Source of the DNA: JAUYQR01 sp963822435 | GTDB lineage: Bacteria; Pseudomonadota; Alphaproteobacteria; Rhodobacterales; Rhodobacteraceae | Assembly (NCBI GenBank): GCA_963822435.1 | Contig: CAWGHN010000001.1 | Location: 434,001-498,000, forward strand | Direction of reading: 5' to 3' | DNA: 64,000 nt | Part shown: positions 1-7,898 of the stretch, in pieces | Layout: every line of letters begins with the position of its first letter | Position numbering within the stretch: position 1 is the stretch's first letter | Translations under genes and position numbers: made by a program | Notes under the pieces: generated by a model | Told to the model about the DNA's origin: nothing | Seen by the model: the letters and a program-made list of their open reading frames with translations, nothing else | The model's database searches: none

Positions 1-302
1 GCCCCACTGATCGCCATCACCGCGCCAACCGAAAGATCGACACCCTTCGTGGCAATCACCGCCGTCATCCCGATGGCAAGGATCGCGACCGGCGCGCCCC
101 GGTTCAACACGTCGATCAGGCTGCCGAACAGGCGGCCGTCCTGCCAGGTGATGGTGAAGAACCCCGGAAACAGCGCCCAGTTGACCAAAAGCACCGCCGC
201 GAGCGCGATGACCTGCGGCCGAACCAGAAGGCTGGTGATCGGTCGCGACGGCGCCCGCGGCGGCTGGGTTGTGGGCCTCAGATCAACGGTACGACGGGTC
301 AC
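1..302 (-). CDS. ytfT: CUT2 sugar ABC transporter permease, YtfT-like (partial)
   Basis: Inner-membrane permease of a ribose/galactofuranose-type (CUT2) importer. Only the first 100 codons are in the window; the rest runs off the left edge. A proline-rich cytoplasmic N-terminus (about residues 1-27) is followed by a hydrophobic segment (30-50) and then KGVDLSVGAVMA (86-97), the signature of RbsC/YtfT-type permeases. The start is a GTG overlapping the stop of the upstream ATPase gene (GTGA), so the two are translationally coupled. The binding-protein gene two positions upstream is a close YtfQ match, so YtfT is the likely assignment. YjfF, the second permease of the E. coli system, would be expected just outside the window; that is inference. 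Confidence 0.85.
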   Translation of the reverse strand, partial: MTRRTVDLRPTTQPPRAPSRPITSLLVRPQVIALAAVLLVNWALFPGFFTITWQDGRLFGSLIDVLNRGAPVAILAIGMTAVIATKGVDLSVGAVMAISG

Positions 303-1819
303 GGGCGCACCTCTGCACGGGTTCCGGCAATGGATTGGACGATGGCATCGGGCGCGATATCGTCGCCGCGCAGTTCGGCAACCATCTCGCGGTCGCGCAT
401 CACGACGATGCGGTTGGAATAGGCGACCACTTCATCCAGTTCGGACGAGATGACGAACAGCGCCAGCCCCTCTTCGCGCAAGCGGTTGATCGTGCGAACG
501 ATTTCAGCATGGGCGCCGACGTCGATGCCGCGGGTGGGTTCATCAAGGATCAGAAAGGTCGGGTCGATCGCCAGCCAGCGCGCCAGAATCACCTTCTGCT
601 GGTTGCCGCCCGACAGCAGCTTTACCGGCATGTCATGGTCTGCCGCGCGGATATCCAGCGCCTCGGCATAGCGCCCCGAAAGCTCGATCTGGTCGTCGCG
701 GTTCAGCGCCTTGAACCAGCCAAGTTTGGCCTGCAACGCGATGATGATGTTTTCACGCACCGACAGATCGCCGAAGATGCCGTCCAGTTTGCGGTCCTCG
801 GGGCAAAAGCCAAAGCCCGCGGCGACAGCCTGCGCGGGGTTGCGGATGGTGACGGGCTGGCCATCGACGGTGATCGTGCCACCTTCGGCCGCATCGACGC
901 CGAACATCAGTCGTGCCACCTCGGTCCTGCCAGAGCCGAGAAGCCCTGCCACGCCGACCACCTCGCCCTCGTGGACGGCAAGGTCGAAGGGCGTCATGCC
1001 CTTGCGGCCAAGGCCCTTGAATTCCACCCGGACAGCGCCCTGTGGCCCCCCGGAAAGCGATGTGGGGTGGTGTTCGAAAGCCAGATCCTTGCCCAGCATC
1101 ATGCGAACCACGTCGGTGGTGTTCACCGCCGACAAGGGCTGCGTCGCCACTTTGCGACCGTTGCGCAGGATCGTGACGCGGTCGGCAAGCGCAAAGACCT
1201 GGTCGAGGAAATGCGTGATGAAGATGATTGCCAGACCCTTGGCCTTCAGCCCGCGAACCACGTCGAACAGGCGCTCCACCTCGTTGCGGTCAAGACTGGC
1301 GGTCGGCTCGTCCAGGACCAGCACCTTGCCCGACAGTTCCACCGCCCGCGCGATGGCGACGATCTGCTGTACGGCGACCGAAAACTCCGAAAGCTCGGCG
1401 CGCACGTCGATATCAAGGCCGTAGCGCGCCAGAAGCGCCCGCGCCTGCCCCTCGATCTCGCCCCGCTTGACCATGCCGAAGCGGGTGGGCTGGCGACCAA
1501 GGAACAGGTTTTCCGCGACCGAACGGTTCGGCAAGAGGTTCACCTCCTGATACACCGTGCCGATGCCGTAGGTCTGCCCGTGCAACGGGTCGCGCAGCGT
1601 GATCGGCTGACCCTCCAGCAGCAAGTCACCACCGTCGGGCTGGTAGGCACCGGTCAGGATCTTGATCAGCGTCGATTTGCCCGCGCCATTTTCACCCAAA
1701 AGCGCATGCACCTCGCCTGGAAGGGCGGTGAAGTCCACGGCATCCAGCGCCCGGTGCTGGCCAAAGACCTTGACGATCCCCCGTGCTTCCAGAACCGGCT
1801 TCTGCCCCGTCTCGATCAT
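299..1819 (-). CDS. ytfR: Sugar ABC transporter ATP-binding protein, YtfR-like
   Basis: Cytoplasmic tandem ATPase (506 aa) that powers a CUT2 sugar importer. Both nucleotide-binding halves are present: Walker A GENGAGKST at residues 42-50, an LSGGNQQK signature in the second half, and DEPT Walker B motifs in both halves. The length is usual for RbsA/MglA/YtfR. I chose the ATG at 1819 because GGGGAGG lies 8 nt upstream; an in-frame extension to 1975 has no comparable ribosome site and no homology-like sequence. It lies between ytfQ and ytfT, and its stop overlaps the permease start. The substrate class (galactofuranose/galactose/arabinose) is inferred from the YtfQ neighbour. Confidence 0.92.
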   Translation of the reverse strand: MIETGQKPVLEARGIVKVFGQHRALDAVDFTALPGEVHALLGENGAGKSTLIKILTGAYQPDGGDLLLEGQPITLRDPLHGQTYGIGTVYQEVNLLPNRSVAENLFLGRQPTRFGMVKRGEIEGQARALLARYGLDIDVRAELSEFSVAVQQIVAIARAVELSGKVLVLDEPTASLDRNEVERLFDVVRGLKAKGLAIIFITHFLDQVFALADRVTILRNGRKVATQPLSAVNTTDVVRMMLGKDLAFEHHPTSLSGGPQGAVRVEFKGLGRKGMTPFDLAVHEGEVVGVAGLLGSGRTEVARLMFGVDAAEGGTITVDGQPVTIRNPAQAVAAGFGFCPEDRKLDGIFGDLSVRENIIIALQAKLGWFKALNRDDQIELSGRYAEALDIRAADHDMPVKLLSGGNQQKVILARWLAIDPTFLILDEPTRGIDVGAHAEIVRTINRLREEGLALFVISSELDEVVAYSNRIVVMRDREMVAELRGDDIAPDAIVQSIAGTRAEVRP

Positions 1820-1876
1820 CCCCCGACCTCCCCTTGGTGTCGTCAAGTCTCCGCTCTTCCAGCGGATAAAGCAATT

Positions 1877-1910
1877 CCGCCGGGCAAAGGCGCGACCCTT
1901 CGCCCGGCGG
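1877..1910 (-). promoter_or_regulatory. GC-rich intercistronic hairpin after ytfQ
   Basis: The arms CCGCCGGGC (1877-1885) and GCCCGGCGG (1902-1910) are perfect inverted repeats with a 16-nt loop. They begin about 18 nt past the ytfQ stop and precede ytfR. There is no U-tract, so it is more likely an mRNA-stabilising or attenuating hairpin than a full terminator. Equivalent hairpins follow the other three binding-protein genes in this window. Confidence 0.6.
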
Positions 1911-1928
1911 CACCTCGGCGGAGGAAAC

Positions 1929-2900
1929 CTAGTATCCGAGGCCTTTGCGGCGGTCATATTCGCCCTGCGGATCATCCGCCGGGGTGTAGAGCTTCGATTC
2001 AGTGATGATGAACTTTTCGGGCGCAGTGCCCGCGTTCAGATAGGCATCAAGCGCGTCGAAGGCGGGGCCTGCCATGTTGGGCGTCAGCTCTACCGTTGCG
2101 TTCGCTTCACCGGCAACCATCGCGGCGAAGATGTCCGGAACCGCGTCGATCGACACGACGAGGATATCCGTTCCCGGCTTCAGGCCCGCATCCTTGATCG
2201 CCTGGATCGCGCCCACCGCCATGTCGTCGTTGTGGGCATAGACCGCGCAGATGTTCTTGCCGCCGTCTTCGGCCTTGATGAAGCCTTCCATCACTTCCTT
2301 GCCCTTCGACCGGGTGAAATCGCCGGTCTGGCTGCGGGTGATGGTCAGGTTCGCCTTGCCCGCCAGCGCGTCTTCAAAGCCTTGCTTGCGGTTGATCGCG
2401 GGCGATGATCCGACCGTGCCTTGCAGCTCGACCACGTTGCAGGCCTTGTCGCCGACAGCGTTCACCAGCCATTCGCCGGCAACACGGCCTTCCTTGACCT
2501 GATCCGATGCAACCGAGGTCAGATACAGATCCTCCGGCCCTTCGATACCGCGATCCAGAAGCACGACGGGGATGTTCGCTTCCTTCGCCTCGGTCAGCAC
2601 TTCCTCCCAGCCGGTCGCCACGACCGGGGCCACCAGAATGGCGTCGACGCCTTGCGCGATGAAGCCACGGATCGCCTTGATCTGGTTTTCCTGCTTTTGC
2701 TGGGCATCCGCGAACTTGAGGTCAATGCCCCGTTCCGCGGCGACCGCCTTGGTCACACTTGTCTCGGCCGCGCGCCAGCCGGACTCCGATCCGATCTGCG
2801 AAAATCCGATGACTTTACCTTGCAGACCTTCGGCATAGGCCGCCGACATCAACAAGCCAGCCAGTCCCGCGCCAAGCGCGAGAGTCTTGAAAACTTTCAT
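1929..2900 (-). CDS. ytfQ: Periplasmic galactofuranose-type sugar-binding protein, YtfQ-like
   Basis: Periplasmic substrate-binding protein (323 aa) of the YtfQRT importer. It has a signal peptide (residues 1-22, KTLALGAGLAGLLMSAAYA). The mature protein carries blocks I recognise from E. coli YtfQ: IGSESGWRAAET, QQKQENQIKA, GVDAILVAPVVATGWE, VVELQGTVG, SQTGDFTRSKGKEVME and ELTPNMAGPAFDAL. E. coli YtfQ binds galactofuranose and related hexoses. The ATG at 2900 is preceded by GGAGGAAA and starts a clean signal peptide; the upstream extension of the frame is not convincing. It is the first gene of ytfQRT and lies 218 nt downstream of galM. Confidence 0.93.
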   Translation of the reverse strand: MKVFKTLALGAGLAGLLMSAAYAEGLQGKVIGFSQIGSESGWRAAETSVTKAVAAERGIDLKFADAQQKQENQIKAIRGFIAQGVDAILVAPVVATGWEEVLTEAKEANIPVVLLDRGIEGPEDLYLTSVASDQVKEGRVAGEWLVNAVGDKACNVVELQGTVGSSPAINRKQGFEDALAGKANLTITRSQTGDFTRSKGKEVMEGFIKAEDGGKNICAVYAHNDDMAVGAIQAIKDAGLKPGTDILVVSIDAVPDIFAAMVAGEANATVELTPNMAGPAFDALDAYLNAGTAPEKFIITESKLYTPADDPQGEYDRRKGLGY

Positions 2901-3118
2901 TTTTTCCTCCCAGTGGAAAATCTTGGCCACTCTCCTCAGCGGCTTCAATGACGTTATCAAAAGTATTACTATATGCAAGAAATCCTTCGTGTCTTCTGCC
3001 GTGGACCGTTGCCGCGGACAATGCCGGTGCAGCGAAGAAGGCCCGCCCTCAAGAATTACCCGTGGTCTTTCATCAGCCTGCGTAACGCTGCAGAGCGGCG
3101 ATGCGCAGGCCGTCGGGT
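2901..3118 (-). promoter_or_regulatory. Intergenic region upstream of ytfQ, probable promoter
   Basis: This 218-nt gap between galM and ytfQ is long for an operon junction. It contains an A/T-rich patch at about 2950-2985 in otherwise GC-rich DNA, with a plausible leftward TTGCAT element followed about 17 nt later by a weak -10. I read it as a possible internal promoter for ytfQRT. No terminator-like hairpin with a U-tract was seen. Confidence 0.3.
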
Positions 3119-4147
3119 TCAGCGCGGCGCTGGCGTAAAGTCGAACCACATGACGTGCCGATACGTCTCGCCCGGTGCCAGACGGGCCGAGGGGAAATGT
3201 GGGTTGTTCGGCGAATCGGGGAAGCGCTGGGTTTCAGCCGCAAAGCCGGCAAACCGGGCGTAGTGCTGGCCGGACTTGCCCGGTGTGCCATCGAAATGCG
3301 CGCCGGTATAAAGCTGCACGCCGGGTTCGGTAGTGGCCAGAGTCATGCTTCGTCCCGACAGAGGATCGACCGCCCGCAGGCAAGGCCGCAGCCCGTCAGC
3401 CGCCGCCGGGGACGACAGGCAGAGGTTGTGGTCGAACCCGCCCGCATCCGGCAACGCAGCACCGATCGGGCGCAATGTGCGGAAATCAAATGCCGTTCCG
3501 GCGACCGAGCGCACTTCGCCGGTCGGAATAAGGCGATCATCGACTGGCAGGTAGAACCCGGCATCTAAGGACAAAAGCTGCCCCATCACATCGCCCGAGC
3601 CCTGCCCGGCAAGGTTGAAGTAGGCGTGGTTGACCATGTTGACCACGGTCGCCGCGTCTGTCGTGGCGGTCATCTCGATCATCAGGTCCGCGCCGTCGAT
3701 GCGGTAGGTCGTGCGCATCGTGACCGCGCCGGGATAGCCCATTTCGCCATCGGGCGATGCAGCGGCGAAGGTAACATGCTGCGCTGACCGGCTGTCGATG
3801 GACCAGATCTTGCGATCAAACCCGTCTCGCCCGCCATGCAAATGCTGGCTGCCCTCGTTCTGATCGACTTGAACCTGACAGCCATCCAGCGCGAACCGCC
3901 CGCCCGCAATCCGGTTGGAGTAGCGCCCGCAGGTGGCGCCCAGATATCCGCCTTGGGTGCGCCAGTCCTGCAACGTGTCATGGCCCAGCACGATGTCGGC
4001 GAGGGTGCCGTCGCGGTCGGGCACCCAAAGCTCGGCCAGTCGCGCGCCGTAGGTCAGCAGCACGACGCGCAGGCCGTTGGCGCCAGACAGGGTTACGGCC
4101 GCGACATCGCGGCCGTCGATTTGCCCGATGATCGTGACGTCAGCCAT
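3119..4147 (-). CDS. galM: Aldose 1-epimerase (mutarotase)
   Basis: Interconverts alpha and beta anomers of aldoses such as galactose, glucose or arabinose in the cytoplasm, feeding the downstream dehydrogenases or kinases. The 342-aa length is normal for GalM. The expected catalytic residues are visible: His104 in HLHGG, His174 in VNHAYFNLAG, and Glu274 in TEPGVQLYTG. Asp239 in GFDHN is the usual substrate-binding acid. The gene lies between the semialdehyde dehydrogenase and ytfQRT in the same direction, matching its role on incoming sugars. The ATG at 4147 begins the conserved N-terminal beta region. Confidence 0.92.
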   Translation of the reverse strand: MADVTIIGQIDGRDVAAVTLSGANGLRVVLLTYGARLAELWVPDRDGTLADIVLGHDTLQDWRTQGGYLGATCGRYSNRIAGGRFALDGCQVQVDQNEGSQHLHGGRDGFDRKIWSIDSRSAQHVTFAAASPDGEMGYPGAVTMRTTYRIDGADLMIEMTATTDAATVVNMVNHAYFNLAGQGSGDVMGQLLSLDAGFYLPVDDRLIPTGEVRSVAGTAFDFRTLRPIGAALPDAGGFDHNLCLSSPAAADGLRPCLRAVDPLSGRSMTLATTEPGVQLYTGAHFDGTPGKSGQHYARFAGFAAETQRFPDSPNNPHFPSARLAPGETYRHVMWFDFTPAPR

Positions 4148-4183
4148 CTGCGGCCCCTTTTCGCGCTACTCTGACCAATGTTT

Positions 4184-4237
4184 CGCTGCAGCCCGGCCCT
4201 ACGCTGCAGCCCAGCCTTACGCTTCAGCCCAGTCTTG
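4184..4237. repeat. Three-copy 18-nt imperfect tandem repeat
   Basis: Three consecutive 18-nt units (4184-4201, 4202-4219, 4220-4237) share the pattern CGCTGCAGCCCRGCCYTA; the third has diverged at four positions. The repeat spans the 3' end of the semialdehyde dehydrogenase gene and its stop codon at 4217. It probably arose by local slippage and may have shifted the C-terminus of the enzyme. Confidence 0.7.
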
Positions 4238-5728
4238 CGGCAACAGGGCCGCCGGCATGTTCTGATAGGCCACCGGTCGCAGCCAGCGCCGGATCGACAG
4301 CGTGCCCACGGAGGTGGCGCCGAAGTTGGTCGAAGCCGGGTAAGGCCCGCCATGCACCTGCGCATCCACCACCTCCACCCCGGTCGGGAAGCCATTGGCC
4401 AAAACCCGGCCGGCCTTGCGCTCAAGGATCGGCAGCAAGGCGCGGCCAAGGTCAAGGTCGGCATCGTCAAGGTGCAGTGTGCAGGTCAACTGGCCTTGCA
4501 GGCTGCGCGCGATGTCCTGCATTTCGGCCGCGTGATGCACGCGAATGATCAGGCCAAGCGGGCCGAACACCTCTTCGGCAAGGGTGTGATCGGCCAGCCA
4601 GTCCGACCCCGCCACTTCAAACAGGTAGGGTGTGGCGTTGCGCCGGTCGCAGGTGGTGGTCAGCAGGGCGCGCACGCCGTGGCCAGCCGCGACCCGGTCG
4701 CGCCCGGCTCGGAAGGCCTCGGCAATTCCGTCGGTCAGCATGGTCTGCGCGGCAACACCCGCGACCGCCGTCTTGGCGGTATCCACAAAGGCATCCGCCT
4801 CGGGGCCATCGATCACGACCGCGATGCCGGGATTGGTGCAGAACTGACCCGCGCCAAGCGTCAGCGAGGCGGCCCAGCCCTTGGCGATGGCGTCACCCCG
4901 TGCGGCCACGGCGGCGGGCAACAGAAACATCGGGTTGACCGACCCGAGTTCGCCAAAGAACGGGATCGGCTCCGGCCGCGCGGCACACAGGTTGAACAGC
5001 GCGCGCCCCCCGGCAAGCGAGCCGGTAAACCCAACCGCCTTGATCAGCGGATGCTGCACCAAAGCCTCGCCCACGTCGCGCTTGCCGCCCTGCACCAGAC
5101 TGAACGTGCCCGCAGGCATCCCGCAGGCCTTGATCGCCGCGTCAATCGCCTGGGCCACGATCTCGCCGGTGCCGGGGTGGGCGGAGTGGCCCTTGACCAC
5201 CACCGGGCATCCGGCCGCGAGCGCCGAGGCCGTGTCGCCGCCGGCGACCGAAAACGCGAGCGGGAAGTTCGACGCGCCGAACACCGCAACCGGGCCGATG
5301 GGCCGCTGGATCAGCTTCAGGTCCGGGCGCGGCGCGGGCTGGCGGTCAGGCAGCGCCGCATCGTGCCGCCGATCCAGCCATCCGTCCTTCAGGATATGGG
5401 CGGCGAACAACCGCAACTGGCCCGTCGTGCGCCCCCGCTCGCCTTCCAGACGTGCTGCGGGCAGGCCGGTTTCCTGGGCGCCGATCTCGGTGATCTCGGC
5501 GCCGCGCGCGTCGATTTCCTCTGCAATTCGGGTCAGGAACGCTGCCCGCTCGGCCCGCGACGTGGCCGCATAGGCCGGAAACGCCGCCTCCGCCGCCTCA
5601 CACGCGGCGGCGACATGCGCAGGCGTGCCGACCGAAAAGTCATGCGACGGCCCATGCGCGGGCGACGAGGCGAAGGTTTGGGCGTCGCCCACCCATTCGC
5701 CCGCGATCAGGTGTTTTCCGGTCAGCAT
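4217..5728 (-). CDS. Alpha-ketoglutarate semialdehyde (2,5-dioxovalerate) dehydrogenase
   Basis: NAD(P)-dependent aldehyde dehydrogenase (503 aa). The likely reaction is 2,5-dioxopentanoate to 2-oxoglutarate, the last step of non-phosphorylative pentose or sugar-acid pathways. The ALDH catalytic set is present: Asn154 in GASNFP, Lys179 in VVKGH, Glu260 in FFGELGSVNP and Cys297 in GAGQFCTNPG. The FFGELGSVNP and QFCTNPG blocks are typical of the ketoglutarate-semialdehyde subfamily. I chose the ATG at 5728 (GAGG 6 nt upstream) over an in-frame TTG at 5752. It lies just behind gguC, whose FAH-type fold suits the preceding dehydration step, so the pair plausibly completes pentonate oxidation; a sugar dehydrogenase and pentonate dehydratase are not in this window. 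Confidence 0.85.
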   Translation of the reverse strand: MLTGKHLIAGEWVGDAQTFASSPAHGPSHDFSVGTPAHVAAACEAAEAAFPAYAATSRAERAAFLTRIAEEIDARGAEITEIGAQETGLPAARLEGERGRTTGQLRLFAAHILKDGWLDRRHDAALPDRQPAPRPDLKLIQRPIGPVAVFGASNFPLAFSVAGGDTASALAAGCPVVVKGHSAHPGTGEIVAQAIDAAIKACGMPAGTFSLVQGGKRDVGEALVQHPLIKAVGFTGSLAGGRALFNLCAARPEPIPFFGELGSVNPMFLLPAAVAARGDAIAKGWAASLTLGAGQFCTNPGIAVVIDGPEADAFVDTAKTAVAGVAAQTMLTDGIAEAFRAGRDRVAAGHGVRALLTTTCDRRNATPYLFEVAGSDWLADHTLAEEVFGPLGLIIRVHHAAEMQDIARSLQGQLTCTLHLDDADLDLGRALLPILERKAGRVLANGFPTGVEVVDAQVHGGPYPASTNFGATSVGTLSIRRWLRPVAYQNMPAALLPQDWAEA

Positions 5729-5748
5729 GATGGCCTCGAATTCGGTGG

Positions 5749-6717
5749 TCAAAGGGGCAGGACGGCCGTCGCGCCCTTGGTCTTGGGGGCAAACGACAGC
5801 GGGTTGCGCAGCGGTTGGCCGAAGGCATCGGCCTCGATCTCGAACACATCGCCGGGTTCGGTCTTGATCCCGTCGGCATAGGACAGCGTGGCGGTGCCGA
5901 AGAAATGCACATGCAGATCGCCCGGCTGGCAGAAGATGCCGTACTTGAAGTGGTGATGCTCAAGATTCGCCAGCGTGTGCGACATGTTCGCCTCGCCGCT
6001 GAGGAACGGCTTTTCCCACAACGTCTTGCCGCCCCGCAGGATTCGGCTGGTGCCGCGCACATCGGCGGGCAAGTCGCCCACGAGGATTTCAGGCCCGTAG
6101 GACGCGACGCGCAGCTTGGAATGGGCCAGCCAGAGGTAGTTCACCCGTTCCGTGACATGGTCGGAAAACTCGTTGCCCAAGGCCCAGCCGATCCGGTAGG
6201 GCGCGCCGTTCGGGCCGATCAGGTAGACGCCCGCCACCTCCGGCTCTTCGCCGCCATCCTCGGCGCAGGCCGGGGCTTCAAGGGCAGCACCGGGGGCGAC
6301 GGCAGCATGGCCGTTGCCCTTGTAGAACCACTCGGGCTGCGCGCCCACGTCGCCCTTGGCGGGACGACCGGCTTCCAGCCCCATGCGGAACATCTTCATG
6401 CTGTCGGTCAGCGTCTCGGCCCCTTCCAGCTTGGCGTGCATCGCGTCGCGCGCCGAGGCCGAGCCAAGGTGCGTCAACCCCGTGCCGGTCAGGTGCAGGT
6501 GCGCCGGATCGGGGTGGCTGACCGGCAATTCGAACGTGGCGCGGCTCAGGTCCACCGTCTCACCCAGACCCCGGCGCGCCACTTCTTCGGCCAGCCCGTG
6601 CCCCGCCGCAATCGCCGCCGTGGCCAGTTCGTAGACCGACGCCGTGCCTTGCACCCGCCGCGCCTCATCCCCTGTCCGGGCCACGACGCCCGCGCCCTTG
6701 ACCGTCGATAGATGCAT
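5749..6717 (-). CDS. gguC: GguC/AraD1-type FAH-superfamily protein
   Basis: Cytoplasmic protein (322 aa) of the fumarylacetoacetate hydrolase-like fold, the family called GguC or AraD1 that follows chvE-gguAB in Agrobacterium and relatives. Members are proposed to dehydrate 2-keto-3-deoxy sugar acids in non-phosphorylative pentose pathways; the exact substrate here is inference. Visible conserved blocks include GTGLTHLGSA, QPEWFYKGNG, ALGNEFSDH and the C-terminal HVHFFGTATLS and GDVFEIE. The ATG at 6717 is preferred because GAGG, overlapping the gguB stop, is correctly spaced; a GTG at 6729 in GTGA overlap is the alternative. It sits between gguB and the semialdehyde dehydrogenase. Confidence 0.88.
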   Translation of the reverse strand: MHLSTVKGAGVVARTGDEARRVQGTASVYELATAAIAAGHGLAEEVARRGLGETVDLSRATFELPVSHPDPAHLHLTGTGLTHLGSASARDAMHAKLEGAETLTDSMKMFRMGLEAGRPAKGDVGAQPEWFYKGNGHAAVAPGAALEAPACAEDGGEEPEVAGVYLIGPNGAPYRIGWALGNEFSDHVTERVNYLWLAHSKLRVASYGPEILVGDLPADVRGTSRILRGGKTLWEKPFLSGEANMSHTLANLEHHHFKYGIFCQPGDLHVHFFGTATLSYADGIKTEPGDVFEIEADAFGQPLRNPLSFAPKTKGATAVLPL

Positions 6718-6725
6718 GTCCTGCC

Positions 6726-7898
6726 TCACTTGTTCTTGTTGTAGACGTCGAAGATCACGGCAGCCAGCAGCACCAGACCCTTGATCATCTGCTGGTAGTC
6801 GATGCCGACGCCAAGGATCGACATGCCCATGTTCATCACGCCCATGATCAAGGCGCCGATCACCACGCCGACGATCTTGCCCGAGCCGCCCGCCATCGCG
6901 GCCCCACCGATGAACACGGCGGCAATCGCATCAAGCTCGAACCCCGTGCCGGCCTTCGGCGTGGCCGAGTTCAGGCGCGCGGTCACCATCATGCCCGCCA
7001 GCGCCGCCAGCACGCCCATGTTCACAAAGCAGAAAAACACCAGCCGTTCGGTGCGGATGCCCGACAGCTTGGCCGCCTTTTCATTGCCGCCGGTGGCATA
7101 GATGCGCCGCCCCTGCACGGTGTTTTCGGTGAAGAAGGCGTAAAGCACGATCAGCACCGTCAGCACGATCAGCACATTCGGCAGCCCCCGGAACGAGGCC
7201 AGCTGATAGCCCACGAACGCCGTCGCCGCCGCGATCACCGCCGTGCGGCCCCAGAACAGGCCCGCCGGTTCCGGCGTCACGCCGAATTCGGCATCACGCG
7301 CCCGCGCCCGCACACCGATCCAGACCACGGCACCAATCGCCAGCGCCGTGATGATCAGCGTCAGACCATGCGGCTTCATCAGCCCGGTCGGATCGGGGAT
7401 GAACCCCGACGACATCGCCTGAAACGCCTTCGGAAACGGCCCGATGTTCTGGCCACCGAGCATCAGCATCGTGGCCCCGCGAAACACCATCATCCCCGCC
7501 AGCGTCACGATGAACGACGGGATGCGCCAGAACGCCACCCAATAGCCCTGCGCCGCCCCGATCGCCCCGCCGACCATCAGCGTCAGCACGATCACGACCG
7601 GCACCGGCAGGTCCAGATCCACCGTCAGCCACGCCGCCACCGCCCCGGTGAACGCCGCGACCGACCCCACCGACAGGTCGATATGCCCCGACACGATGAT
7701 CAGCAGCATCCCCAGCGCGAGGATGATGACATGCCCGTTTTGCAGGAAGATGTTGGTGATGTTCGGCGCTTGCAGGAACATCGGCTTGCCCTGCGCCGAC
7801 ACCAGGATCGAGAACAGGACCACGATGGCGACCAGCGCCAGCAGCATCCCGTTTTCGCGCAGGTGTCCCCCCAGTGCGCTTTGCTTTGGTTCCGACAT
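6726..7898 (-). CDS. gguB: Multiple-sugar ABC transporter permease GguB
   Basis: Inner-membrane permease (390 aa) of the ChvE-GguAB importer for galactose, arabinose, xylose and related sugars. It has the long-form CUT2 permease architecture (XylH/GguB-like, about 390 aa and more membrane segments than RbsC). Recognisable blocks are IIVSGHIDLSVGSVAAFTGA, FIVTLAGMMVFRG, RRIYATGGNEKAAKLSGI and DAIAAVFIGGAAMAGGSGK. The gene follows gguA with one nucleotide between stop and start and ends just upstream of gguC. The ATG at 7898 is the only well-placed start. Confidence 0.92.
   Translation of the reverse strand: MSEPKQSALGGHLRENGMLLALVAIVVLFSILVSAQGKPMFLQAPNITNIFLQNGHVIILALGMLLIIVSGHIDLSVGSVAAFTGAVAAWLTVDLDLPVPVVIVLTLMVGGAIGAAQGYWVAFWRIPSFIVTLAGMMVFRGATMLMLGGQNIGPFPKAFQAMSSGFIPDPTGLMKPHGLTLIITALAIGAVVWIGVRARARDAEFGVTPEPAGLFWGRTAVIAAATAFVGYQLASFRGLPNVLIVLTVLIVLYAFFTENTVQGRRIYATGGNEKAAKLSGIRTERLVFFCFVNMGVLAALAGMMVTARLNSATPKAGTGFELDAIAAVFIGGAAMAGGSGKIVGVVIGALIMGVMNMGMSILGVGIDYQQMIKGLVLLAAVIFDVYNKNK

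Noticed and set aside
269..2005. Long rightward open frame opposite ytfR and ytfQ
   Set aside because: High-GC antisense shadow with His/Arg/Asp-rich non-family sequence; the opposite strand has clear sugar ATPase and binding-protein motifs.
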